A stretch of DNA of 16,364 bases from Limnohabitans sp. (GCA_009693225.1 SHXP01000023.1:1-16364), one strand, 5' to 3'. Shown: positions 7,210-14,841, counted from the stretch's first letter. The notes: a model not told the origin generated them from the sequence alone. Numbers and translations: made by a program.

Positions 7210-8538
7210 GTGATGATGGATTTCGCCGCTGACATAGACGCAGTGTTGCCGCAATTACGCACGCCCCAGCCCCTACGCAGCGGCACGCTGGTGCGCCTGG
7301 TCGGTATGACGCTGGAAGCGCGCGGCGTGATGGCACCGCTGGGTGCGTGTTGCGAAGTGGTCGGCCGTCACGGCCACCGCGTCGAAGCCGAGGTGGTCGG
7401 CTTCAGCGACAAAATCTTATTTTTGATGCCGTTCAGCGAACCCGCCGGTGTCGGCCCGGGCGACATTGTGCGCGTCATCAGCAATTCATCGCTGGTCAGC
7501 CTCGGCCCGGAGTTACTTGGGCGCGTCATTGACGGCCGCTGTCAACCGCTGGACGGCAAGCCGCCGCCCGAATGCAAGGAATTGCTCAGCCTGCTGGGCC
7601 GGCCCATCAACCCGATGGAGCGCGGATCGATCAACAAAATTCTGGATGTCGGCGTCAAGGCCATCAACGGCGTGCTGACACTGGGACGCGGTCAGCGTCT
7701 GGGACTGATCTCCGGTTCCGGCGTCGGCAAAAGTGTGTTGCTCGGCATGTTGACGCGCTTTACCAAAACCGACGTGGTCGTCATCGGTTTGATCGGCGAG
7801 CGCGGCCGCGAGGTGCAGGCGTTCATCCAGGAGTCACTCGGCGAAGAAGGACTGGCCAAATCGGTGGTCGTCGCCGCACCTGCCAATGTGTCGCCGGTGC
7901 TGCGTTTGAAAGCCACGCATCTGACCCATGTGATCGCCGAATATTTCCGCGACAAAGGCATGGATGTGCTGATGCTGTGCGACAGCTTGACCCGCGTGGC
8001 GCATGCGCAGCGCGAGATCGGTCTGGCCATCGGCGAGCCGCCGACGGCCAAGGGCTATCCGCCGTCGGTGTTCGGTCTGCTGCCCAATCTGATTGAACGC
8101 GGCGGTGTCGGCAGACACGGCCATGGTTCCATCACTGCCATCTACACCGTATTGGCCGAAGGCGATGACGCCGCCGACCCGATCGTCGACATCGCCCGCG
8201 CCTCGCTCGACGGGCAGGTGATGTTGTCGCGCAAACTGGCTGACTCGGCGCATTACCCTGCCATCGATCTGACTGGCTCCATTTCGCGTTTGATGCAATC
8301 GCTGCTCAGCAGCGAGGATTTGAAGTCTGCCAACAAGCTGCGCCGCTTGTGGTCCATCTACCAGCAAAACGTTGATCTGGTGCAGGTGGGGGCTTACGAA
8401 CACGGCTCTAACCCGGAGCTTGACGAAGCCATCAGGCTGAATGATCGCATTATGGCCTTTTTGCGCCAGGACATGCACATCAGCCAGGACTATGACAGCA
8501 CGCGTTTGCAATTGCGCGAATTACTGAACCAACACTGA
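7210..8538 (+). CDS. fliI: Flagellum-specific ATPase FliI
   Basis: FliI is the hexameric ATPase of the flagellar type III export apparatus, related to F1 beta, and works with FliH and FliJ to deliver substrates to the gate. The 442-residue product has the expected length and all core motifs: Walker A SGSGVGKS (168-175), the catalytic glutamate in GLIGERGRE (193-201), Walker B ending in the aspartate of LMLCDSLTRVAHAQREI (254-270), and GEPPTAKGYPPSVF (275-288). The C-terminal helical domain is complete. The start is one of GTG at 7210, ATG at 7213 or ATG at 7216. GTG at 7210 directly follows the stop of the preceding gene, so coupled translation is likely whichever is used. Confidence 0.97.
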   Translation: MMMDFAADIDAVLPQLRTPQPLRSGTLVRLVGMTLEARGVMAPLGACCEVVGRHGHRVEAEVVGFSDKILFLMPFSEPAGVGPGDIVRVISNSSLVSLGPELLGRVIDGRCQPLDGKPPPECKELLSLLGRPINPMERGSINKILDVGVKAINGVLTLGRGQRLGLISGSGVGKSVLLGMLTRFTKTDVVVIGLIGERGREVQAFIQESLGEEGLAKSVVVAAPANVSPVLRLKATHLTHVIAEYFRDKGMDVLMLCDSLTRVAHAQREIGLAIGEPPTAKGYPPSVFGLLPNLIERGGVGRHGHGSITAIYTVLAEGDDAADPIVDIARASLDGQVMLSRKLADSAHYPAIDLTGSISRLMQSLLSSEDLKSANKLRRLWSIYQQNVDLVQVGAYEHGSNPELDEAIRLNDRIMAFLRQDMHISQDYDSTRLQLRELLNQH

Positions 8539-8551
8539 AAGCCATTGACCC

Positions 8552-8992
8552 ATGAAGCCCCGGAGTTGCTGGTCTGTGCTGGCGAAAAAAGCCAGGGACG
8601 AAGAAGAAAACGCGCAAACCGCAGCCGCCAAAGCACGCAACAAAGTGCTTGAACAGCAGCAAAGCCGCAAGCGCATGGACGCTTTGTTGCAGGACTACAA
8701 GCAGCGCGCGCTTGAATCACAGGCCAGGTTGCAATCCATGTCTCAAACCACCAACATCCGCCAGTTTCTGTTGCAGCTGCAAAGCCTGGTCAACCGGATA
8801 GATGAGGATTTGCGCATCGCCTTGCGTGATTTTGATCAGTCCAAGATGGTATTGTTGCAAGCTACGCACCAGCGTATGAAGATGGAAACCATGCAGGAAA
8901 AAGATTTGCAGGCGGTGCAAACCTGGGAGCGCAAACGTGACCAGAAGGAAATGGACACACTGGGGCTGACGCTCTATAACCTCAAGGCCTGA
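8552..8992 (+). CDS. fliJ: Flagellar export chaperone FliJ
   Basis: FliJ is a small cytoplasmic antiparallel coiled coil that sits in the FliI ring, like the gamma subunit of F1, and helps engage the export gate. The 146 residues are almost entirely helical, rich in Lys, Gln, Glu and Arg, with no membrane segment. The pattern of an N-terminal heptad region (LAKKARDEEENAQTAAAK), a central NIRQFLLQLQSLVNRID and a C-terminal charged helix fits the family. Position directly after fliI, with a 13-base gap, supports the call. A TGA two codons upstream makes ATG 8552 the earliest possible start, although no clear Shine-Dalgarno is present. Its last eleven bases overlap the 3' end of the minus-strand gene. 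Confidence 0.88.
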   Translation: MKPRSCWSVLAKKARDEEENAQTAAAKARNKVLEQQQSRKRMDALLQDYKQRALESQARLQSMSQTTNIRQFLLQLQSLVNRIDEDLRIALRDFDQSKMVLLQATHQRMKMETMQEKDLQAVQTWERKRDQKEMDTLGLTLYNLKA

Positions 8993-9851
8993 CCCAGGCT
9001 GCTTGCAGCCAGTGCCAGTAATGCGGTCTGAATGCCCAGGGCAGCATGCTTGTCTGCGTTCCCGGGGGGAACACAGTGCGGGTGGCATGGTCATGCCACA
9101 CGCCTTTGGCGTTCAAGCGGCTGAGCAATTGTTGAACTGCGACCTCGTGCAAACACACTTGTTCTTGTATGCGCACTTTCGCAGTCTCTTCGGGCTCGTC
9201 GTCCAGACGCGTCCAGCGCACGGTGTCATAAGCCGGCAGCCCCATGTCGCTGTCCACCGGACCTGAGTACACATCGTGCAGACTGCCCCAGCTGCGCCTG
9301 GCCAGCAGGTGTTTCAATTGACCGAGTTGCCTCTCGGCAATATCCTCGTCGCCCAGCCTGAAGCTGACCTGACCCAGCACATTGTCAAACCACAGACAGG
9401 CATCCGGGTGTTGGTTCAGCAGCCCCGGCAGACCGACGATTGCGTCCTGCCGGCGGTAGTGCAGTTGCACGCCTTGGGCCTTGAGCGCACGACCGTGCCG
9501 CAAACCGAAGAGCAAGGGCACCAGCGGATCGATGTCGTAAATATCGATGCGCTCGAAACGCGCCAGCCACGGCGTGGGCAACATCCAGCCGGCACTGCAA
9601 CCGATCAGCAGCAAATGTTTTTGCGCGGGTTGAATGCCCGCCAGAAGGGCGGCGATCAACCCGCGCGTTGGCAGCCACCGTTGTAAAGAACGAACCGCGT
9701 GCACATGCCAGTTCAGCCCGCCGGTGTCGCCGGCATTGGCCAGGTCTTTGAGCCAGTTGGCCGCGTCGGCTTTGAGCTGATGTTTATTTCTCACAGACAT
9801 GCCGCATGATGCTGACCCAGTCAGCGGCGTAAACCGCCTGCCCGATGACAC
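8982..9851 (-). CDS. Methyltransferase-like protein (SAM-type Rossmann fold) inserted in the flagellar cluster
   Basis: The product is 289 residues from a GTG at 9851, or 272 from the ATG at 9800 (residue 18), which I find at least as likely; neither has a clear ribosome-binding site. Residues 79-92 (HLLLIGCSAGWMLP) resemble motif I of class I SAM methyltransferases. FERIDIYDIDP (99-109) supplies the acidic end of the second strand. CLWFDNVLGQ (152-161) is where motif IV normally lies, with Asn in place of the usual Asp-Pro-Pro-like sequence. No signal peptide or membrane helix is seen. Function and substrate are unknown. It is the only minus-strand gene here, convergent with fliJ (11-base overlap) and divergent from fliO. 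Its base composition looks like its neighbours, so recent transfer is not obvious. The fold call is moderate; enzymatic activity is inferred. Confidence 0.65.
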   Translation of the reverse strand: MSSGRRFTPLTGSASCGMSVRNKHQLKADAANWLKDLANAGDTGGLNWHVHAVRSLQRWLPTRGLIAALLAGIQPAQKHLLLIGCSAGWMLPTPWLARFERIDIYDIDPLVPLLFGLRHGRALKAQGVQLHYRRQDAIVGLPGLLNQHPDACLWFDNVLGQVSFRLGDEDIAERQLGQLKHLLARRSWGSLHDVYSGPVDSDMGLPAYDTVRWTRLDDEPEETAKVRIQEQVCLHEVAVQQLLSRLNAKGVWHDHATRTVFPPGTQTSMLPWAFRPHYWHWLQAAWVRP

Positions 9852-9874
9852 ACAAGCCGGCCAAAGCCATACTT

Positions 9875-9900
9875 TTGAAAGATTTGCGCAATTTTTTCAA
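9875..9900. promoter_or_regulatory. 26-bp near-perfect palindrome between the methyltransferase gene and fliO
   Basis: The outer arms TTGAAA and TTTCAA and the inner TTGCGCAA share the same centre (between 9887 and 9888). Eleven of thirteen base pairs are symmetrical; the mismatches are at 9881/9894 and 9883/9892. It lies 22 bases before the fliO start and 48 bases after the methyltransferase GTG start. A dimeric repressor or activator site covering both divergent promoters is the simplest reading. It has little loop, so it is a poor RNA hairpin. Confidence 0.5.
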
Positions 9901-9922
9901 TCTGACTCTCGCAGGATAGATA

Positions 9923-10228
9923 ATGCATACCATGCCAAACCATGACTGGGCTCAGTATTCTCTCAGTATGACATTCGTCTTGTTGCTGTTGGCGGCGGCT
10001 TTGTGGTGGCTGTCGCGTCGCAACAAGGGCTTTCTCCTCCCTGCGACACAACGGCGTATCCAAATTTTAGAGGCCTATCCCATGGGCTTGCGCCATAAAT
10101 TGCTGCTGCTGCAGGTCGATCAGCAAAGACTGCTGCTGGCGGTCAACAACAACGATATCCAAATCCTGCTTACCTGGCCTGCAGAACCCGCCGCCCCTAC
10201 CCAATCAGGTGTCAGTGATGCGCATTAA
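9923..10228 (+). CDS. fliO: Flagellar export protein FliO
   Basis: FliO is a small bitopic inner-membrane protein that helps FliP assemble into the export-gate core and is not part of the mature gate. The 101-residue product has a short polar N-terminus, one membrane helix (about 17-31, LLLLAAALWWL core) followed by Arg-Arg, and a cytoplasmic domain. The FliO pattern there is RRIQILEAYPMGLRHKLLLL (44-63), then a VDQQRLLLAVNNNDIQIL strand pair. AGGA at 9913-9916 is a good ribosome-binding site for the ATG at 9923; an ATG three codons later is possible. Placement before fliP, with which it overlaps, confirms the call. It is the first gene of the second plus-strand block, so a promoter is expected in 9852-9922, but I see no convincing sigma-54 or sigma-28 match there. 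Confidence 0.9.
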   Translation: MHTMPNHDWAQYSLSMTFVLLLLAAALWWLSRRNKGFLLPATQRRIQILEAYPMGLRHKLLLLQVDQQRLLLAVNNNDIQILLTWPAEPAAPTQSGVSDAH

Positions 10229-10967
10229 ACAGTTACTCCTGCCATTCGCTTTGTTATGCATGCTTTGGTTGCCTTATCTGGCATCTGCCCAGGGCCTGCC
10301 GCTGATCAACGTGAATGCAGGCAAGGGCGGGCAGCAATACAGCCTGACCTTGCAACTGCTGGGATTGATGACGCTTTTGACCGTGTTGCCGTCTCTGCTG
10401 TTGATGATGACCTCGTTCGTGCGCATCATCATCGTGCTGTCTATTCTTCGTCAGGCGCTGGGTACGGCGCAAACCCCGCCGAACACGGTGCTGGTCGGGC
10501 TGGCGCTGTTTCTGACCTTTTTCATCATGACCCCGGTGTTCGACGACGTCTACGCCAATGCCATCGCCCCCTATATGAACGGCACGCTGCCGTTTGAGAA
10601 GGCGCTGGCCAAGGCCGAAGTGCCGGTGCGTGACTTCATGACCTTGCAGACGCGCGAGGACGATATCGCCATGTTCATGCAGATCGCGCAGCGCAAGGAA
10701 GTCGCCAGCGCCGCCGAGGTGCCTTTCACCACCCTGGTGCCCGCGTTTCTAACCTCCGAGCTCAAAAGCGCTTTCATGATCGGCTTCATGATTTACATCC
10801 CCTTTGTGGTGATCGATTTGATCGTCGCCAGCGTGCTGATGTCCATGGGCATGATGATGCTGTCGCCCATGATCATCTCCATGCCTTTCAAGCTGATGCT
10901 GTTTGTGCTGGTCGACGGCTGGACCCTGGTCATGGGTTCGCTGGCCTCAAGTTTTATTCTCAAATAA
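10218..10967 (+). CDS. fliP: Flagellar export gate protein FliP
   Basis: FliP forms five of the subunits of the FliP5Q4R1 export-gate core in the MS-ring lumen. The 249-residue product starts with a cleavable signal peptide, as in most FliP proteins: basic MRIK, a hydrophobic core, and a likely signal-peptidase site after LASA (residue 24). Family signatures include MMTSFVRIIIVLSILRQALGTAQTPPN, FFIMTPVFDDVY, TLVPAFLTSELKSAF and, near the end, PFKLMLFVLVDGW. Four membrane segments are visible. The ATG overlaps the end of fliO by eleven bases; a GTG three codons earlier (10209) is also in frame, but ATG places the basic residues correctly at the start of the signal peptide. Confidence 0.97.
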   Translation: MRIKQLLLPFALLCMLWLPYLASAQGLPLINVNAGKGGQQYSLTLQLLGLMTLLTVLPSLLLMMTSFVRIIIVLSILRQALGTAQTPPNTVLVGLALFLTFFIMTPVFDDVYANAIAPYMNGTLPFEKALAKAEVPVRDFMTLQTREDDIAMFMQIAQRKEVASAAEVPFTTLVPAFLTSELKSAFMIGFMIYIPFVVIDLIVASVLMSMGMMMLSPMIISMPFKLMLFVLVDGWTLVMGSLASSFILK

Positions 10968-10976
10968 GGACACGAC

Positions 10977-11246
10977 ATGGATACAGCGATGGTGGTCGAT
11001 CTGGGCAGACAGGCTTTGTGGATGACGATGATTGTGTCGGCCCCTATGTTGCTGGTTGGTCTGCTGGTCGGGGTGATCATCGGTGTGTTTCAGGCGGCCA
11101 CCTCGATCAACGAGCAGACGTTGAGCTTCATCCCCAAGCTGTTGTCGATTGGCCTGACCGTGGCGGTGTTCGGCGGCTGGATGATCAACTCGCTGGTGGA
11201 CTACACCAAGGTCTTGTACGGCCGCATCCCCGCTTTATTCGGTTGA
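10977..11246 (+). CDS. fliQ: Flagellar export gate protein FliQ
   Basis: FliQ contributes four subunits to the outside of the export-gate core. The 89-residue product has the normal length and two membrane helices (about 17-38 and 54-74). The connecting segment GVFQAATSINEQTLSFIPKL is the FliQ family hallmark. AAGGA at 10966-10970, overlapping the fliP stop, is a strong ribosome-binding site. It lies between fliP and fliR, the standard order. Confidence 0.97.
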   Translation: MDTAMVVDLGRQALWMTMIVSAPMLLVGLLVGVIIGVFQAATSINEQTLSFIPKLLSIGLTVAVFGGWMINSLVDYTKVLYGRIPALFG

Positions 11247-11253
11247 TCCGCGC

Positions 11254-12024
11254 ATGAACATAGACATGGTCAATCTGGTCGATAAGTTTTATGCCTTGCT
11301 CTGGCCGATGTTGCGCATTTCCGCGTTTTTGATGTTCTCGTCCATTTTCTCCATCCGGGCCGTCAGCCTGCGCATACGCGTGACGCTGTCGCTGGTGCTG
11401 ACGGTTTTCCTGTCCATGCAAATGGACATACCGCGCATTGACCCGGTGACCGCACAGGGTTTGAAGGAAATCTTCAATCAGGTGTTTATCGGTTTTTCCA
11501 TGGCCATGATCATGCAACTGGCCACCGCCGGCATTGTCACCGCCGGACAGGCGGTGTCAGGTTCTATGGGTTTGTCGATGGCCAACATGATTGATCCGAC
11601 CATGGGCAGTGTGCCGGTGGTGTCTCAGTTTTTCAATATCCTGGGCACCCTGGTGTTTTTGTCTATCGGCGGGCACCTGATTGTGTTCGGGCTGTTGCTC
11701 GAATCGTTCACACTGTTTCCCATCGGCAAAACACTGATATCGCAGGACCTGCTGGGCAAGATGACGGCCTGGGGCGCCATGATGTTTGTATCGGCGCTAC
11801 TGATTTCGCTGCCGGTGGTCATCACCTTGTTGTTTGTGAATATCGGCGTCGGTTTCATCACGCGCGCTGCGCCAAGCTTGAATATTTTCTCGGTCGGCTT
11901 ACCAGTGATTCTGCTGGCCGGTTTCGTGGTGCTGTGGCTGGCGATACCGAGTATCGTCAACCGCATCAGCTGGTTATGGGTGCAGACATTCGGGCAGATG
12001 CGCGGCATGCTGCTGGGAGGCTAG
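11254..12024 (+). CDS. fliR: Flagellar export gate protein FliR
   Basis: FliR is the single-copy gate subunit that closes the FliP ring and contacts FlhB. The 256-residue product has the usual length and six or so hydrophobic segments. Family signatures include RISAFLMFSSIFS near the start, AGQAVSGSMGLSMANMIDP, and INIGVGFITRAAP-like sequence (FVNIGVGFITRAAPSLNIFS) in the last third. The ATG at 11254 lies seven bases after the fliQ stop with only a weak Shine-Dalgarno, suggesting coupled translation. The last codons contain the GGAGG used by flhB. Confidence 0.96.
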   Translation: MNIDMVNLVDKFYALLWPMLRISAFLMFSSIFSIRAVSLRIRVTLSLVLTVFLSMQMDIPRIDPVTAQGLKEIFNQVFIGFSMAMIMQLATAGIVTAGQAVSGSMGLSMANMIDPTMGSVPVVSQFFNILGTLVFLSIGGHLIVFGLLLESFTLFPIGKTLISQDLLGKMTAWGAMMFVSALLISLPVVITLLFVNIGVGFITRAAPSLNIFSVGLPVILLAGFVVLWLAIPSIVNRISWLWVQTFGQMRGMLLGG

Positions 12025-12027
12025 ACC

Positions 12028-13170
12028 ATGGCTGACGACTCCGCTGAACGGACCGAAGAACCGACCGCGCAACGCTTGAGTAAGGCGCGCGAGGAAGGGC
12101 AGCTGGCCCGCTCGATAGAACTGCCGACAGCAGCGGTCATGATCACCGCCACCTTGTTTTTCAGTCTGTCGGGTAGCTATATTTTCCACCGTCTGGGCAT
12201 GTTGTTCACGTCTCAGTTGCAGTTCGACCGCAAGGTGATGGACAAGGCTGAACTGCTGCCGGCTATTTTTTTGCAATCAATTGTTGACGGCTATGTGTTG
12301 ATCCTGCCGGTCATGACACTGCTGATGGTGGTCGCTGTGTTGTCAACAGTGCTCAGCGGCGGGCTGGTTTTTTCACTCGGCATGGTCGCGCCCAAATTCA
12401 GCAAGCTCGACCCCTTTGCCGGACTCGCACGGATATTCGGCACCAAGGCTTTGATCGACCTGGCCAAGGCCGTGATCAAGTTTTTGCTGATCACGCTCAT
12501 ACTGTGGGGCTGTGTCACCAACAATATTGAAGACCTGGTGACCATCAATCGCTTGGACCTGGGCACCGCAGTTCATCACGCGGGCAATATGATTCTGGAT
12601 GCGTGTTTCTGGATGAGTATGGGACTGTTGCTGATCGCCCTGGCCGATGTGCCTTTGCAGCATTACCAGACCAACAAGCGCCTGAAGATGACCCGCCAGG
12701 AAATCAAGGACGAGATGAAAAACTCCGAGGGCCGGCCCGAGGTCAAGGCCACCATCCGTCGTCGTCAGCGCGAGATGGCCAACAACCGCATGATGGACAA
12801 GGTCAAGGATGCAGATGTGGTCATCACCAACCCGCAGCATTTCGCCGTCGCGCTCAGTTATGACCCTGATTCAGATGGTGCGCCTATCCTGGTGGCCAAG
12901 GGTACCGATGAACTCGCCCAGCGTATACGCGAAGAAGCCAAGAAGGCCGGGGTGTATTTGTTTGAAGCGCCTGAACTTGCACGGGCCCTGTACTTCACCA
13001 CCAAACTTGACGATTCGATTCACGAAGGTCTCTATCACGCAGTGGCTCAGGTGATTGCTTACGTGTTCAGTTTGAACCAGTCGTATGGCGGCGGCGAGGC
13101 CATGGTCAAACCGACGCTGCGCTTGCCCGACAATATGCGTTATGACGAAAACGGTTTTCTATTTCAGTGA
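12028..13170 (+). CDS. flhB: Flagellar export switch protein FlhB
   Basis: FlhB surrounds the gate base and its autocleaved cytoplasmic domain switches export from rod/hook to filament substrates. The 380-residue product has the expected N-terminus ERTEEPTAQRLSKAREEGQ (7-25), four membrane helices (about 33-53, 88-110, 143-163, 188-208), then the cytoplasmic domain with MTRQEIKDEMKNSEG and IRRRQREMANNRMM. The autocleavage motif is NPQH (268-271) instead of the usual NPTH. Asn and Pro, the residues needed for cleavage, are retained, so processing is expected. GGAGG at 12016-12020 precedes the ATG. The gene is directly downstream of fliR, as in the fliOPQR-flhB order of polar flagellates. Confidence 0.97.
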   Translation: MADDSAERTEEPTAQRLSKAREEGQLARSIELPTAAVMITATLFFSLSGSYIFHRLGMLFTSQLQFDRKVMDKAELLPAIFLQSIVDGYVLILPVMTLLMVVAVLSTVLSGGLVFSLGMVAPKFSKLDPFAGLARIFGTKALIDLAKAVIKFLLITLILWGCVTNNIEDLVTINRLDLGTAVHHAGNMILDACFWMSMGLLLIALADVPLQHYQTNKRLKMTRQEIKDEMKNSEGRPEVKATIRRRQREMANNRMMDKVKDADVVITNPQHFAVALSYDPDSDGAPILVAKGTDELAQRIREEAKKAGVYLFEAPELARALYFTTKLDDSIHEGLYHAVAQVIAYVFSLNQSYGGGEAMVKPTLRLPDNMRYDENGFLFQ

Positions 13171-13194
13171 TGACACCTATAAAGCGGCCCGAGC

Positions 13195-14826
13195 ATGAGT
13201 GACTTCTACCAAAGCCCTGCCGACAAACTGCGCTTTGAAATACTGCTGAAGTCATTGCGCGTAGGGCGTTTGAACCTGGCCATCCTGGGCGACGATGAAA
13301 TGGCCCTGGCGCATTACGGGCGCCGCATCTTTCAGCATTTGCGCGAGCAGGGTGAAGCCCATGTCGAGCTGTGGACCTCGGCCGACTCGGACCGGCTGGT
13401 AGACCGTTTCAATGAAATTCTTTCAACGCTGACCCTGGACCAGGCGCTGGACAAATCCAACAAAGCCAGCCCCAAGCGTTTCATGATTTTTCCCGATACC
13501 CAGGGCATACAGGACTTCGAGTTGCAACTGCTGGCGCGGCTGGTCAACGGTTTTCCGGCCAGCAACATCAATGTGATTCTGCTGGTCAACAGCCAGAGCG
13601 TCTATGACAAAAAATTGTCGGCCTTCGGCAAAAACCTGCTGCAATGGGTGCTGGAGTCCAAGGACCCGGCACCCAGCAAGCCGCAGCGACTGGAAACACT
13701 GGGCGACTGGCCGGGTGCCCGGCAAGTGCCGTCTGACAGGAAAGACGATCAGCGTGCGCCGCCGCCCCTGCCGCCGGTGCCTCCCCCGCCGCTGGACCTC
13801 AATGATGTGCGTCCGGGCAGCAGCACCGGGCCCTTCACGCAGCGCGAACCTGTGATGGGCGAGCCGGTGGACCCGCTCAAGGCCTTGCCCACGGGGGAAG
13901 AGCTGGCCAAATCCTGGGAAGCCGACCGTCAGCCGGTGCGCCGCAGCGGACAAGTGGCGGCTTTTTTTTTGTTGGCGTTGTTGCTCAGCCTGGGTATTTC
14001 CGGTTTTGTCTACAAAGACCGGTTGCAAAAAGAGTGGGTCAATCTGCAAGCCTATTTGAACGGGGTTAAACCCCAGCCCCCAGAGCCCCCCAAACCGACG
14101 ACGACGACTGTCTCCATGTCGTCGAGCACCACGCCGGCGGTCAAGCTGGCCGAAGCGCTCAGCCCGGGTAAGGAGGAACTGGTGACGCCGGGCACGGCAG
14201 ACAAAGCCACGGCCACGCCTGCGGCCATCGATGCGTCCAGGCCCGCCGACGCAGCAAAATTCGAGGCAGACAAGGTCAAAGCCCCGGAACCTGCCAAAGC
14301 CACCGAGCCTGCGAAACCTGCCGAGGCTGCTAAAGTCGCCGACCCCGCCAAAACCTCGCCCAAGCCGGCACCGGAACCGGTCAAACCTGTCCCAGCTGCT
14401 GCCAAGCCCGAACCGGCCAAACCGGTGCCTGTGCCCGATAAAGCGCAAGCGCCCAAGCCTGTTGCCGATCCGCCTAAACCTGAACCGGCCAAACCACCGC
14501 CCCAGGCATCCGACAAACCGCTGGACAAGGCTACCCAGCCCGACAGTGCGGCCTGGGTCGAGTCCATGGACCCGAACGCCTGGGTGATGCAACACGGCGC
14601 CTTTGACAGTTTGTCCGAAGCGCGCGCTTTCCAGTCCAGCGCGCTGGGCTACAAAGCCGGCCAGGTTTTGTTCACACAGCGCAAGGGTAGCAAACCCTAT
14701 TACATTCTGATCACCGGGCCTTACGCGGAAAAAGCCCAGGCCGAAGCCTTGATGAAGCAAAACCCGCCGTCGGCCAAAGCCTGGTTGCGCACGGCCAAAT
14801 CTTTGAAGGCGCAATTTCAGGACTGA
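13195..14826 (+). CDS. DamX-like membrane protein with C-terminal SPOR domain
   Basis: The 543-residue product has a cytoplasmic-like N-terminal domain (about 10-155), a Pro-rich stretch (185-200), one membrane helix (about 253-273), a long Ala/Lys/Pro linker (about 330-445) and a C-terminal SPOR domain (about 463-538). The SPOR part, with WVMQHGAFDSLSEA, PYYILITGPYAEKAQAEA and AWLRTAKSLK, resembles that of DamX. SPOR domains bind denuded glycan strands in peptidoglycan and are common in septal proteins. The N-terminal domain, including LNLAILGDDEMALAHYGRRI and RFMIFPDTQGIQDFELQLLARLV, recalls the AAA/ExeA-like part of DamX proteins, but no intact P-loop is present. By inference the C-terminus is periplasmic. 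It lies 24 bases after flhB, probably in the same operon, and is not a standard flagellar gene. A run of nine T at 13962-13970 falls in the membrane helix. Confidence 0.8.
   Translation: MSDFYQSPADKLRFEILLKSLRVGRLNLAILGDDEMALAHYGRRIFQHLREQGEAHVELWTSADSDRLVDRFNEILSTLTLDQALDKSNKASPKRFMIFPDTQGIQDFELQLLARLVNGFPASNINVILLVNSQSVYDKKLSAFGKNLLQWVLESKDPAPSKPQRLETLGDWPGARQVPSDRKDDQRAPPPLPPVPPPPLDLNDVRPGSSTGPFTQREPVMGEPVDPLKALPTGEELAKSWEADRQPVRRSGQVAAFFLLALLLSLGISGFVYKDRLQKEWVNLQAYLNGVKPQPPEPPKPTTTTVSMSSSTTPAVKLAEALSPGKEELVTPGTADKATATPAAIDASRPADAAKFEADKVKAPEPAKATEPAKPAEAAKVADPAKTSPKPAPEPVKPVPAAAKPEPAKPVPVPDKAQAPKPVADPPKPEPAKPPPQASDKPLDKATQPDSAAWVESMDPNAWVMQHGAFDSLSEARAFQSSALGYKAGQVLFTQRKGSKPYYILITGPYAEKAQAEALMKQNPPSAKAWLRTAKSLKAQFQD
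14278..14526 (+). repeat. Low-complexity Ala/Lys/Pro repeat in the SPOR protein linker
   Basis: Irregular repeats of AKP, EPAKP and KPVP-type units (residues 362-444) encode the periplasmic spacer between membrane helix and SPOR domain. The DNA is correspondingly repetitive (GCCAAA / CCGGCCAAACC variants) and could vary in copy number. Confidence 0.6.
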
Positions 14827-14841
14827 GAAGACAGATATTTA

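Noticed and set aside
7572..8096. Alternative plus-strand frame within fliI (174 codons)
   Set aside because: FliI motifs in the main frame cover the whole stretch; the alternative product is Arg-rich and unrecognisable.
9875..9900. Palindrome read as a bidirectional terminator because of its T run
   Set aside because: It lies between divergent start codons, where no transcript needs to end, and its inner arms leave almost no loop.
12829..12840. NPQH as a sign of a non-cleaving, inactive FlhB
   Set aside because: The Asn and Pro required for cleavage are intact and the rest of FlhB is full length.
13276..13320. Possible P-loop in the N-terminal domain of the SPOR protein (LAILGDDEMALAHY)
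   Set aside because: There is no GxxxxGK[ST]; the loop has Asp-Asp-Glu where Gly-Lys-Ser/Thr would be, so nucleotide binding is not supported.
13423..14814. Long open frame (463 codons) antisense to the SPOR gene
   Set aside because: The Arg/Gly/Phe-rich product mirrors the Ala/Lys/Pro repeat on the other strand, and the plus-strand gene has a clear membrane helix and SPOR domain.
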